Counted from the first letter of the stretch, positions 24,506 to 35,821 are shown. The stretch: DNA of 64,000 nt from Metellina segmentata (GCA_947359465.1 OX375873.1:91347978-91411977), one strand, 5' to 3'. The notes: generated by a model not told the origin, from the sequence alone. Made by a program: numbers and translations.

Positions 24506-26545
24506 GCTAACCCCGTGGTGAATTGTATTGGATTGTTACTGGCTAGGCTGCGCTAAGCAATATATATTTTTTCAAATTCAGAACTAAGGCTTATAAATTT
24601 CATTCAAATGTTATGCTGTTAAAGGCTGTAATTTTTATCCAAATCTTGATAATAAAATAGAAATAATCGTGTGATGGAATATTAAAATAAAAAAATGAGC
24701 AGCAATTTTTACTTAGTAAAACACAACAAAGCCATAAAATCATTTGCAATCGAATATTAATAATGACAAACGGTTGGTTTCCTTATTCTAAACGCAGAAA
24801 TTTTTTAAATCATGGCTTTTACGTATGTAACCATAGTTTTCATCCATACATTTAATTGCGATTAATTTTCTATTGTTAACATGTCTGCTAAAGCGAACGT
24901 TTGGATGATTAATTACATCTATTTTCACAATCTATTTGTATTCGGTATTCCATTTAGTTTCTTTCCCAGGTAATTGCGTTCTATTTTATTGTCATATTAT
25001 TATGTTAATACCCACCTCATTCAAGATTCGATGATAAATTATGGTTAGTTTATATATAGACTGCTGTTATGTTATTAAAAGTTCTACTCTATTGAATACT
25101 TTATGGAATGTATCACACACACACATACAATGTAGTAAAAGAACAATGTTAAGCTAAGCAAATTTTGGTTTTCTGCTCGGTGAACTATGTAATAGGATGG
25201 TATAATCAACTAACTGGTAAAAACATGAAGCTTGAATTAATGATAGGCAATCTATTGTAATAACCTCAAATTTCCATCGATCCTTTTTATTTCTTTTAGC
25301 ATAATAAAGTGTTATTGTTCTATCTTATTAATAATTCAAACGTGCCTAAAATAAAAAATCAACTTACATTGTCAGTCAAAATATAAGAAATGTATATTTA
25401 GTCTTACATATTTATATATAATTCGCTTATAACTTATTACTATTGTGCATGTTTTAGCTCTAAGACTGGCAAATCTTGGAATTTAAGTAAAGTGTAGGTA
25501 GTTTAATGGCATAAAGGTTTTAGATTTTATTAAATCAATATAGGCTTGTGAAATTATTTGATTAAATATCAGTTAGATAAAGTTAATGCGTTTTAATTTT
25601 TATTTATAACCTTATGTAATATTATCTAATATTCATTCATGAACTTTAAAATTAGACATTCGAAAGAAGGGATCATGATAAATTAATAATAAATTCTTAT
25701 TTAACAAGAATTATCAAATATTGAGCAACCTCTTCATATTAGTATAGAATGTTTATACAGTCAAACAAAACGTTATAGACTCTTATTGTGCATTGCAATT
25801 GAAGGAAGTTGTAAAAGAGTACAATAAACAAGTTTTCAAAAGATATTTTGTTAGTGGGATTTATAAAAGAATGCTGTCTCTCTGTGTGTTTGAGAAAATA
25901 AATAATAACTTTATATATTATGATAAAGAAACTTTTACCTTACTTTTACTTTTCTTATTTAAACAAAATCGTAAGAAAAATGCAGACATTTTGACGTGAG
26001 TGAACTGATTACGTAATTAAACTTTAATTTTTAAAGTATAATTCAAGTACCCGAGCACCAGTGGTATTTTTTTTACCGTCTTTCTTTTTATTAAAATTTA
26101 AACTTAAGGCTCTAGGTTAGAATCTCGGTTGGGAACTTACTTTTAGCTGTAAGTAATTAGCCGTCGTTTAGCAAAATATGACCATGCCAAATTTACCAAT
26201 ATAGTACGGCTTAGATAAAAATTTTATCAAATAATTATTATCAAATTTTGAATACATCTATAAATTTTTTTCTATCACAACAGATAAATAATGTTAATGA
26301 ATAAAAAGGGATATTCTCTGAAAACTCTAACCCCTAAATTACCTAAATCGACCAGTTTAAAAACTTAAGGTTTGAATTTGAAAAATTATCTAAACGTTTT
26401 TTAATAAAATATGTTTACCCAAAATTAAATAAATTGCACTCAAATTTGTTACGAAGCGAGCGGAGAGTATTAATACAAATAAGACGAAAAGAAAAATAAG
26501 CACCACTGCCCCAAATCACGCTTAACTTCAACAACACATAAACAA
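24506..26545. other. Intronic AT-rich block, nothing recognised
   Basis: About 2 kb, very low GC. The 68-codon frame at 25793-25999 has no family features. Confidence 0.5.
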
Positions 26546-26547
26546 TA

Positions 26548-27776
26548 CACTGACGAGTCAAAACATTATGACCATCCCCTATTTTTCATTTTTCAATGAA
26601 ATCGCCTGGATGATGACTAGAGGGCACGTGATTAAGTGAGAATGGTATATAACTGCTGCTGGAGAAGGTAAGTAATCATTTTTGAACTTACTTTTGCGAG
26701 TGATGGGAAAGGCTGCTGATCTAAGCGAATTCGATAGAAGGCAGATCGTAATGGCCCGAAGACTCGGAACGAGTATCATCGAAACTGAACGACTGGTAGG
26801 TTATTCACGATCTACCGTTGTTAGTATTCATGCAAAGTGGATAAATGACGGTGACACCAGCAGTAGACGCCAAGGTGTTGGTCGTCCATGCATCATCAAA
26901 GAAAAATGACGTCGGAGACTGTCCCGCATGGTAAAGCAAAATCGGAGCGAGACAGTGGCTCAGCTTACAGCCCAATATAATGCAGGTCCAAGCGCAAGTG
27001 TTTCGGAACAGACCCTTCAGCGGACACTGTTGGATATGAGACTGTGCAGCAGGCGTCCCACTCGTGTGCCTCTGTTGACCAAGCGTCATCGTCAACTACG
27101 CCTACAGTGGGCCCTGGAACATCGAGACTGGACCATGGATGAGTGGAAGAAAGTTGCCTGGACAGATAAATCCCAATTTCTAACTCATCACGTCGATGGT
27201 CGTGTCAGGGTATTCCGACTGCCAGGCGAACAGTTACTCCCCTCTTGTACAGCAGGTCATGCACAGGCTGGTGGTGGCTGTATTATGCTTTGGGGGACGT
27301 TCTCATGGGCGACTCTGGGACCCGCAGTTGTTGTGGAACAGACCATGAAAGCTACGAACTATCTGAATATCATTTTGGATCAGTTGCACCCTTGCATGGC
27401 GTCTGTCTGCCCAACTGGAAATTTAATCTTCCAGCAGGACAACGCCCCATGTCACGAGACTCAGATTGTGTTGGAGTGGTTCGAGGAGCATACGGATGAA
27501 TTCCACTTCATGTCCTTGCCACCTAACTCGCCGGATCTTAATTCGACAGAGCACATTTGGGGTGTCATGGAGCGGCAGCTCTGAGCTCAAACACCACCAT
27601 GTCCGAATATCTCGATTTTGCGTGACCGCTGTTTAGACATTTGGTACAACCTGTCTCCAGTCATGTACGAAGAACTTGTGGCATCTATGCCCAGGCGAGT
27701 TTCAGCTGTTTTGCAGGCCAAAGGAGGCGCAACGCGTTATTGAGTAGGTGGTCATAATGGTGTGGCTCTTTAGTGT
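26548..27776 (+). mobile_element. Nearly complete Tc1/mariner element (DD36E spacing)
   Basis: Imperfect inverted ends of about 30 bp (left CACTGACGAGTCAAAACATT, right reverse complement CACTAAAGAGCCACACCATT) are flanked by TA at 26546-26547 and 27777-27778. Length is 1,229 bp, normal for the superfamily. The interior carries one transposase, described separately. It is the best-preserved autonomous-type copy in the window. Confidence 0.9.
26703..27744 (+). pseudogene. Tc1-type transposase with two stops and a late frameshift
   Basis: From ATG 26703 the frame gives an HTH DNA-binding N-terminus ([14 protein letters not shown], then a second HTH ending GRPCIIKEK). It is cut by TGA at 26907-26909, probably a CGA arginine codon mutated at a CpG. 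The same frame continues to 27581 through the DDE domain: WTDKSQF (first Asp), FQQDNAPCH (second Asp) and NSPDLNSTEHIW (Glu). I count 36 residues between the second Asp and the Glu, matching the DD36E (Incomer) group rather than classical DD34E Tc1. A second TGA (27582-27584), also at a former CGA, and an extra A near 27720 damage the C-terminus. Catalytic residues are intact, so inactivation is recent. Confidence 0.9.
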
Positions 27777-27959
27777 ATATTACAAGCAATTGAATTTTAA
27801 AATCTTCATCGAAACATTGTAAACACAGCAAGCAAAAAGGAATGTTGAAAACAATTGCTACAATTCAACAAACAGTTTAACAAGTTTGAATAATCGTTGA
27901 CAACGATATTAAAGAGATACAATTTAGTACCGTAAAACTAGTATGAAAACTTCATGTTT

Positions 27960-28490
27960 ACATTTGTTCTTTCATACAAAAATTATTTTTATTTAACCTG
28001 ATTCTGGCTGATTATTTTGAAAGTCTTGTTAAAAAGTTAGAAAGTAAAGCAAGTTTTTGAAATTGTAAATAACAAAGTTAATAATGCGATTGAGAATTAT
28101 TTAATAATGCTTTAGCAATGACATTTTTAAGAATTTAATTTAATCACTTCTGTACCATTCTTACATATTTTTAAAATAAAATGTATTTAAAGCCTTACAC
28201 CTCTTCACCCCAAAACACCACACAAAATAATTTGATGTATCATACACTCCTATTGTGTACAATAACGAGAGAAAATGGTATTTTTTTGTCACCAGAGATT
28301 AATCGAATAAAAATAACCTTTGGTTATTGAAACATTAGTTTGCAGTGACTTTGATTAATAAACAATTTTAGAGATAGGAACACTATATGTAAAAATTCTT
28401 CTTATAATAATATCAATAATTTCGTCATTCTGTCATGGATGACAGTTTTAACAATTGTAAACAACGTTTTTCTAGTAAAAGCTTAAGGTA
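27960..28490. repeat. Repeat block A of a three-copy family
   Basis: Shares with 29740-30250 (B) and 30270-30545 (C) the motifs ACTCCTATTGTGTACAATAA, TCACCAGAGATTAATCG and, with B only, GACAGTTTTAACAAT and TTTTCTAGTA. Order is conserved; similarity is patchy. Confidence 0.6.
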
Positions 28491-29289
28491 TGTGCCTACG
28501 TTCGGAGCTTTGTTTTTTAAAAAAAGGAAATTTTTATGCAACACTTATGTTTTTAGTTACAAAGGTATATAAAACTGTTAATTCAAATGCTATTTTAATG
28601 GATTTTTTTTTATTTTAGAAATTTTGGCCATATTTGGTCAAAATTTAGTGAAATTTGACCGTTAGGCTAAAGTTTTTATATCAAATTCTAATAAATATAT
28701 ACAACTTTTTTTTCAATAATATATTTGTTACATTTACCCGTGTTGTGAAGCAGAATATTTGCAGTTCCTCTTTAAATTTACAGATATATGTCAAACTTTG
28801 TAAACACAAAAAGATTTTACAAAAAAATATATCACTTTTTCAAACAAATATATTGCTCTAAAATAATTTAACATATACTTACCAGCTATATTTGAGGTTT
28901 AGAACATACCTAGAGGTGTATAGAACACTGTAGTAAAATTTGTATTTGAATATATATTAAAAAGTTTATAAGAAATGAGATTTGTTGTAATCCAAAAAAA
29001 TAAAAATAGCAGTTTTCCAGAAAATGCAAATAAAGATTTTAAAGTTCCACAAATAATTATAACGTTGAAACAGCTTAGAATTCACACCATACTTGTAAGT
29101 CAAGCCTTCCTTGATTTCAGTTTTAATTAATTGTGATTTTCTTTTAGCTTTTAATATTTTTCTGGATAATTTTGCTTTAGGCTGTACTTATGTCCTTGAT
29201 TTTTTATTTCTTTCAACATCAATTTCTTTGTAGTTTTTTTTTTATCATTTCTGGTTCAAGTGTTATATTAAGAAAGTTAAATACAGGTA
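28491..29289. other. Intronic AT-rich block, nothing recognised
   Basis: Very AT-rich, with no coding signal. Confidence 0.5.
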
Positions 29290-29478
29290 TCAGCCCCTAT
29301 AGCCTGAGTTGAATAACAAAACTGCTATCTTAGAACCTAATAACAGTGTTTGCAGTTGAACACAATTTTCTTTCGAAATAATATTCCACAGAACATTGTT
29401 GAATGACTCATTGTTATTCTGTGTCATGCCATGTAAACACTTGCTTAATAGTTCTTGGTCACAAATGCGCGCTAAAAC
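29290..29478 (-). pseudogene. Mutator-like transposase fragment (tentative)
   Basis: The minus-strand frame reads QELLSKCLHGMTQNNNESFN, then NVLWNIISKENCVQLQTL and AVLLFNSG. The motif C-L-H-G-x-T-Q-N-x-N-E-x-x-N-x-x-x-W is one I associate with invertebrate proteins annotated as Mutator-like transposase domain proteins. Only about 60 residues survive; flanking sequence is unrelated AT-rich DNA. Assignment is from memory of the motif and uncertain. Confidence 0.4.
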
Positions 29479-29739
29479 CATAATAAATACTCAATTCGAA
29501 ATAAAAAGTAAATTGTACATTCACAATGTTATAGAGTAATGAAACAGCTGTTTAGATGTATTGTTTACATTTCTATAGCTTAGTTTCGGTTTCCAAAACG
29601 TCACTTCCGGTTTATAATTTGGCCTATAATTTTGCTTCTAGTTACCGTAAAAACAAAAGTAAACCATTTTTGGAATCCTAAAAGACTGGGCTTTATTATA
29701 AAATAATATACGGTTTTTTTTTCTAGAAGAACCTTTCAA

Positions 29740-30250
29740 AAAACTGTTTTCGTCCAACCTGATTATAATTGTAGCAAAATTTGTTTTTTGGAAAACAAGT
29801 ATAACAAATAAAGAGAATATAGTAAAGTTAACAATGGAAAAAGACTATTTGTGGTGAATGCAGAATTTGCATCCATCCCAACTCTGTTAAACCAATCTGA
29901 CACCTATAAAAAATAATTTTAAAGTTTTACCAAACCCACAGCATTCCAAATCATTTACTGATGCACCCTAAACTCCCAATATTTACACTAAGAAGAGATA
30001 ACAAGAATTCTGCCTCCAGAGATTGTTGGTATAAAAATATCCGGCGGTTATTAAAACAATACTTTATGATATCTTTTACTAATAAACATTATGAACAATA
30101 TATGCCAAAACTGCTTTTTAATACAGTGTGAATACTTTCACCAATCTGTCTATAATGACAGTTTTAACAATCTAGAACAACGGTTTTCTAGTATAAAGTT
30201 TAATAACATGCATATAAAATGTAAATTATGAACAAAATATTCTTATATGT
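29740..30250. repeat. Repeat block B of a three-copy family
   Basis: Contains TCGTCCAACCT (also at about 30269), TGATGCACC, CTCCAGAGATTG, GACAGTTTTAACAAT and TTTTCTAGTATAAAG in the order seen in block A. Its left half also matches the left half of block C. Confidence 0.6.
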
Positions 30251-30269
30251 GTTTCGTTTAATAAAGAAT

Positions 30270-30545
30270 GTTTCGTCCAACCTCATTAAATTTTTTTTTA
30301 AACAAGTATTTAAAGTTAAGATAATATAATAAATTTCAAGATGGAATTAATGACATTTGTTATGATTGTGAATTTGCATTCATCACAACTACTGATCCAA
30401 CGTCAATCATGGTTAAAATCAAACTCAATTTAAATTTTAATAAAAATCCAACAACACTCAAAATGAATTAATGATGCACCTTAGACTCCGGAATGTGCAC
30501 AATAAGGAGGGGGAAAGAGATTCTGTCACCAAAGATTGATCGGCC
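30270..30545. repeat. Repeat block C, ending 48 bases from CUB exon 1
   Basis: TCGTCCAACCTCATTAAATT, GAATTTGCATTCATCACAAC, TGATGCACCTTAGACTCC and GTCACCAAAGATTGATCG align with blocks A and B. Similarity stops near 30545, just inside intron 1 before the exon 1 donor at 30593. Confidence 0.6.
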
Positions 30546-30592
30546 AGGACTCGAGCGTCTACGAACTGAAAAATAAAGAGCCATCATCTCAC

Positions 30593-30659
30593 CTGGTCTA
30601 TAGACTACGTCAGCCGGAGCGACCACGACCACCATCATCAACAACAGGCCGGCGATCAT
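30593..30659 (-). CDS. CUB-domain protein, exon 1 (start codon and signal peptide)
   Basis: This is the first coding exon of a secreted or membrane CUB protein. The ATG at 30659-30657 has A at -3. It opens a 22-codon stretch, MIAGLLLMMVVVVAPADVVY then R-P, which is a typical signal peptide: hydrophobic residues 4-14, then the A-P-A cleavage motif at 14-16. The exon ends at 30593 on CAG|GTGAGA, a strong splice donor, leaving one base (G) of a split codon. That base joins AC at the start of exon 2 to make Asp23 in the correct frame. An in-frame upstream ATG at 30839 would bury the hydrophobic core after about 60 residues, so I prefer the internal start. The exon is GC-rich in an AT-rich region. 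Gene identity beyond the CUB family is not certain. Confidence 0.82.
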
Positions 30660-30870
30660 CTTGACCGTGTGGTCCGGGGCACGTGCCCCGCAGTGACCTG
30701 TGCAGGGGGTACGCAAATCGGGGTCCGGAAGCGATCCGGATTCTCCAGCATTCAGGAAACATTCGGCAGAGCTGTCATGGCCGTCTTTCCACTGCGCATG
30801 CGCCGAAGAGGTATCGACTTTGTTGCCAGGAAAGATCAAGTGGACATGGAATCGGGGGGAGGGTTACCTC
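30660..30870 (-). promoter_or_regulatory. CpG-rich promoter and 5' leader of the CUB gene
   Basis: The 200 bp upstream of the start codon are the most CpG-dense part of the window. They contain GCGCATGCGC at 30794-30803, a perfect NRF-1 core, and the 16-bp palindrome CGGGGCACGTGCCCCG at 30675-30690 with a central CACGTG E-box, 16 bases before the ATG. No TATA box is evident, so a dispersed, TATA-less start is likely. The transcription start cannot be fixed from sequence, and a further non-coding 5' exon is possible. Confidence 0.55.
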
Positions 30871-31004
30871 TTCAGGGGTAATTGTTCTTTTTTGGGTTAG
30901 TAAGATGTAGGTATTTGAGAAAATGTACATTGCGAGTATCGTTTTTTTCCGTGTTCTTTATAATAGGTTTTGAATAAGGGGTGTTGTCTTGCTTGGTTCG
31001 GAAG

Positions 31005-31550
31005 TATAATTTTCGAGTTCGAAGTAGGACATACGGGTTTCTTACTAAAGTAGGTCATTATTAGCCCTTAGAATGTATGTAAATAAAATTATAAATATTA
31101 TTTTTATGACTTTGAACACATTTAGGGATGTTTAAGTTTGGGCGTTGTGGAATACTGAGTTAAAATCTTAATTTTAAATTTATTTGTATTCTTCTTAATC
31201 TGTAATAAAATAATAATTTGGAGAATTATTTTAATTTTTTTCATTTTTTAAATACTGTTTTTTAAAATTCCTAAATAAAAGTGTCATAGCTTCGTTCAGA
31301 AATGCGATTTCCTGGTTGAAATTAGGACAGTGTTCGTTACTGAAGTAGGTCATTATAAAACTTTAAAAAGTATGTACACAAAGTTAGAGAACTTGTTTTG
31401 ATAATTTTGAACACATTTAGTAAAATTCAAGTTAGTGCGTTGCTGAAAAAAAAAATTAAAATCTTGAAATAAAATTTTTAAAATTGTATCCTAATATGCA
31501 AGAGAATATAAATAATTTGGAAAACTATTTTCTCTATATTGTCTTTTATA
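31005..31550. repeat. 295-bp tandem duplication upstream of the promoter
   Basis: AAGTAGGTCATTAT, AGTATGTA, TTTGAACACATTTAG, AAAATCTT and ATAATTTGGAxAA recur in order with an offset of 295 bases (31048 and 31343 for the first motif). The copies are diverged but colinear. Confidence 0.75.
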
Positions 31551-32216
31551 CAAAAATATATGTACCACACACTAGTGAAAATTACGAGAAAACAATTTTT
31601 AAATATTTTCACTGTTGAGATAGATAAAATTTTATCGTGTAAAATCTACGAAGCAGCGTGTGTCCTTTTGTAATTTCTATTTCTTATTCTACATTGCATG
31701 TTAACATATATCGTAGAAGAAAATAGAATTTATTTTCTAAATTTTTGCGAGATGGATGCATTTCAGTTATTTGGGTTCTGTGCAAATTTTTTAGAGTGAT
31801 TTTATACCCAATATCTCAAAGTCGTCTATCTTACTCAAAATACACGAACAAGCGCAGCAAAATAAAGGGTTTGATAATAAGGGTTTGTAAGTTTATTTTT
31901 TTGCTGAAAGCAGCTAAAATTTCAGTGCAGTTCGTTTAAAAATATAAAAAATTATAATCATCAATTTTCACAAAAAAATAGAAATATATACGATGCGCGG
32001 TTCAATTCGTAGCGAATTATTTCCTTTGACATCATTATTTTTAATGCAACTAAAAATTACATAAACTTAGGATGCAAGTTTATTTATTTTTGTCTTTTAG
32101 TTAAAACATCGAGAAATGAAGATTAAATTTCATACGGAAAAAAAGAAAAAATTGGAAATAAATGAGAAACTTGAAAAATAAATTAAAGAATTAAAAATTT
32201 AATTCCTATACATACT
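31551..32216. other. AT-rich block, nothing recognised
   Basis: Contains a 64-codon frame at 31745-31939 without family features. Confidence 0.45.
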
Positions 32217-32519
32217 TTTGGCTGTGGTAGTCCTGTTGGAAGAGTAATAAATTAATAACCACAGGGTTGCGAGTTCGAATCCAACCAACGATCGTTTTGT
32301 ACAAAGTGGGCTGGTGCACGTTAAATCTGCCATAGCCTCAAATAGTTTGGAAGTTTGGAGAGGGGGTGCGAGTTCAGGTGTAGTCCTCGTCACCTGACCG
32401 TGGTTCAAAATTACAAGGCGTTGTCCTTGGTTCCCTCCCTTCGAGATTGATCTCTGACTGTCACCAATAGACCGTGGTGTTGCTACAGTGGAAGTTTAAT
32501 TTGAACACCTACCTATCAA
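32217..32519 (+). repeat. SINE-A, complete tRNA-derived copy
   Basis: The tRNA-like head has TGGTAGTCCTGTTGG (A-box region) and GCGAGTTCGAATCC (B box). The body carries GGGCTGGTGCACGTTAAATC, CATAGCCTCAAA, GGTTCAAAATTAC, GTTGTCCTTGG and ACCTACCTATC. About 300 bp; it sets the consensus for the other SINE-A copies here. Confidence 0.8.
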
Positions 32520-33557
32520 CCAAAAAAACTCTGGATTGAAGATATTAAAGACGAATCAAAACTAGGTTAAAATCAAATCAACTGTGTAGGCCTTGAGATT
32601 GGCGTTAGTTTTGGCAGTGTTGCTCGCTCAATTCTGATAACCCTACTCTTCTCGATAACTAAGACTGGTTATTAACAGAATGAAAGTTTGCAATCGCCTC
32701 ATTCAGCCTCTGCCGCGTGAAGTAACGCCATTCTGAACACCGTACCGTCTACTAGATTTTAACACATAACTATACATCAAATTTCAAAATCATGCCAGCA
32801 AATAAACCGATACTTCACTTCCACTGTTTATTTAGTTAGCTATTACGATAAATCATAGTCTGTCTGAAACCAGGTAATCCAAAACGGGGTCACTGAACAA
32901 TAATGGATTCTCTTATTTTATTTTTATAAGTTTTCTGTTTGTAAATATAAAAATCCTATTAAGTTATCGTTGACTCCGCCCTATTTATTCCATTCAGCTC
33001 CTATTGCTCTTTTGTCTGCCATGAGTCTCGATGTTTCGCAGTATTGACTCATAGTTATTCTACTCTCGTCTACCGTGTGTTTAGAAATTGTTCGATTCCA
33101 GTCTCTACGATATGGCGCAATAGCGCTTTTGTGAGATGGAATTCGGTAAGAATGCTTTTTATGCATTCCGTTTTATTGTAAGGATAAAACCTATGGGTAT
33201 TATTATTAGATCTTTGTTTTCAGATCTTTGTATGAGCAATGCATGCTTCGCAAAAGGGACGTGAAACAGGAATCAAAGTAAATTCGAAGGAGAAAATCAA
33301 CAAAAATAATAATTTATTTCTTTATTTTCAAGGAAAGACAAAGTGATTTTTATGTGATTCTATTTTTACTTGCTATGAATGGAGAAATCAATGCTAAACA
33401 AATCAATAATATCTATGAACAACAGCAATATCATAGTACAAAGATGAAAAGTTGATACTTTACTTAACGATTTTGCTGTGTAAGTAGAAATTATGCGCAT
33501 ACAAACTCAAGGATAAATCGTAATTTAATTTTTTATTTTCTAAATTTAATCTTATTG
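32520..33557. other. Intergenic block, nothing recognised
   Basis: No repeat or coding family was identified. The 61-codon minus frame at 32981-33166 is unsupported. Confidence 0.45.
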
Positions 33558-35130
33558 GTAACTAGCAAAATACCCGACCTTACTCGGTTTGAATTGGTTT
33601 ACTCTAGATTGAAGAGATAGTCAAAATATATAATGACTTACGTTTTTTGTAGAATAAAAATTTATTTTAACACCTTTCGCCATCTTTATATTTTCTACAA
33701 CTTACTTTGGACACAAATCCTACACATGCATATCCATTCATGTAATACATTTCACATACATCGCACAATTGCTGTATGACAAAGCTACAAAATGACGAAA
33801 GGTGATACTAAGGTTACTACTATAAAAGACAATTTTGAGGGAGATTTGGAATTCCCTTTCTTAAGTTCTTTTCATGTTCAACTCAATTAATTAAAATTAC
33901 GATTTACGGCGAGTGCTCTCGCACTCATAGTCAACAAAACAATATTTTTTTTTACTTGTGTCACTCTTGCCTCCGGTATGCGACATTGTGAAATTTCGCA
34001 ATCTTCTCCTGTCATTATTACAACGAATTTTTTAATGTTGGAAAAAGTTCTAGTTCGGATTTTTAAACATTATTATTCTTTCAATAACGGCATTATTCTT
34101 TCACACAATAACGACATTATTCTTTCAATAATGCCATAATTACACTTAAAATTTACTGAAAATTTATACTGACTTACCTAACATTTTTAAGTCTAATACT
34201 TTGTGGTGCTGTTGCGTGTGATGAGAAGGAAAACACATATTTTAAAATAATAAATATTTAAAACAGAAAACAGTAGAATAGAACAAAATAAAAGATGTCG
34301 GAAAAAATTATTGTAAAGATATTAATTTGTGATTCATTTTTATCTCTTGATCTCGCACAGTTGCCACAATTTACAACTAAAAGTCCACAAAATTTAGAAA
34401 TGTGAAATTAATTCAGAGCGAACGAAACAGAAAATATCACTGCTCACGCGATCTTGTTCATTCTCGTTTCGTTAAAAAATATCGTCTGTCTCAAATATTC
34501 CGAAATCGTTTTCATTGCGCAAAAAACAAAAATAAGACTCGAAATAAAAGAAGTATCAGAGCTGAAATCCCATTAAAAAATATAATTTTTTGAAGAATAA
34601 TTACTTTTTCAGCAGTACTGGTAAAACAATCGAAGTAATCGTAATATTCAATAGACATTCCAATTTTTCCGAAACTACCAAATTATGGTTGATTTAAGTA
34701 TACTTACTCAGGTGTTTTAGCATGAAACTCATTTACATATACCAATAAAGACATGTTTAATATTGTATTCACTAAACAAATAGATAATGTATAAAATAAA
34801 ATACACTGCAATCAAATATCTGGAATACAATTCATGTGATGCTTACACAAACACACAAACACAAAATCGAGCATAGAACAGAAAGACGGACAGACAGACT
34901 TTCGCAACCAATTCCACTTACTAAATTACAATGAGTACTCACTGTATGCAAATTTCCATGAAAATATCTTAAACCGTGTGGACGTGTATAGGGCACAACA
35001 TACAGACAGACAGCAAACGAGAAAAAGGCGGATTCGGCATCAGAAGGGTCCAAAACGGATAGAAAACTTGAAATGGGTCGAAAATATTGAATGTACAAAC
35101 AAACACTCCATTCTTATTTATATAGATTTA
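33558..35130 (+). mobile_element. Possible degenerate retroelement remnant
   Basis: Begins ACTAGCAAAATACCCGACCT and ends TTATATAGATTTA. Near the end are AGACGGACAGACAGACTTTC, AATTTCCATGAAAATATC and ACAGACAGACAG. This start/end pairing with an AGACAG-rich 3' part is common in arthropod retroelement debris. No protein domain survives, and boundaries and class are uncertain. Confidence 0.3.
34072..34135. repeat. Three-unit short tandem repeat
   Basis: ATTATTCTTTCAATAACGGC and two variants start at 34072, 34092 and 34116. Confidence 0.7.
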
Positions 35131-35188
35131 AAGGAAACTCATATATTAACCCCTTGGATACAGATTTAATTGAGAAAAAGTAATTCGG

Positions 35189-35300
35189 ATTATCGTTTGC
35201 ACATTAGTTACTGTTATATTCTCGTATTATCATCTGTACACTTATTACTGTTATATTTTCGTATTATCGTTTGCACACTAATTACTGTTATATTTTCGTA
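35189..35300. repeat. 37-bp tandem repeat, three copies
   Basis: Units begin at 35189, 35226 and 35263 with ATTATCGTTTGCACA, then TTACTGTTATATTYTCGT. The period is exactly 37 bases. Confidence 0.85.
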
Positions 35301-35821
35301 TAATTTGTTTTGATAAAAATGGCAACAGTATGAGAGCAATTGCACAGCTTCTAATCTCCGCTTTCATTCCAAAAAAGAATGTCTGATAACGCAGCCGTGA
35401 AATATTTCTATGTATGGAGTAAGATTAAACAAAGTGTATTTTTGGTGAGAACACGATTGAATAATTTGATTCAAGGAGAGTGTCGTAACACCAATCACTC
35501 TTAAAATGAACAGAAATGTACGTTTAATTTTTTCACATTTTGAAAGGCGAATCAGACTTGTCATTCGTAACTTAGGCAAAACAAGAGCATGACCAGTCGT
35601 CAAATGTACCCAAGGGGTTAAAGATGCTACCAATATCATTTCTACCTCCATTAGGCCATGGCATAATCTCTTTCCATGTCGGATTCGTACTGAAATTTGT
35701 TTTTGTATGAAAAGATTTCGGATAACGTTTTGTTCCATAAATGACATGTTCGTTCTAGACACCATTACTGGTTGTGCCTAGCAGTAGATAATAGGGAATC
35801 ATTATTGAATACGAGATACAC

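Larger units (their letters stand above)
7061..30592 (-). other. Intron 1 of the CUB gene
   Basis: This 23.5 kb phase-1 intron lies between the signal-peptide exon and the CUB1 exon. The phase match (one base left by exon 1, two supplied by exon 2) supports direct splicing, but small coding exons inside cannot be excluded. It holds most of the transposons, tandem duplications and candidate non-coding elements listed for 7-30 kb. Confidence 0.65.

Noticed and set aside
30468..30839. Start codon at 30839 giving a longer N-terminus for the CUB protein
   Set aside because: It would put about 60 polar residues before the signal peptide; the internal ATG at 30659 gives a normal secretory start.
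35364..35765. 133-codon minus-strand frame, first suspected to be piggyBac-like
   Set aside because: One alternative frame (RTCHLWNKTLSEIF) looked suggestive, but no catalytic or conserved transposase block followed.
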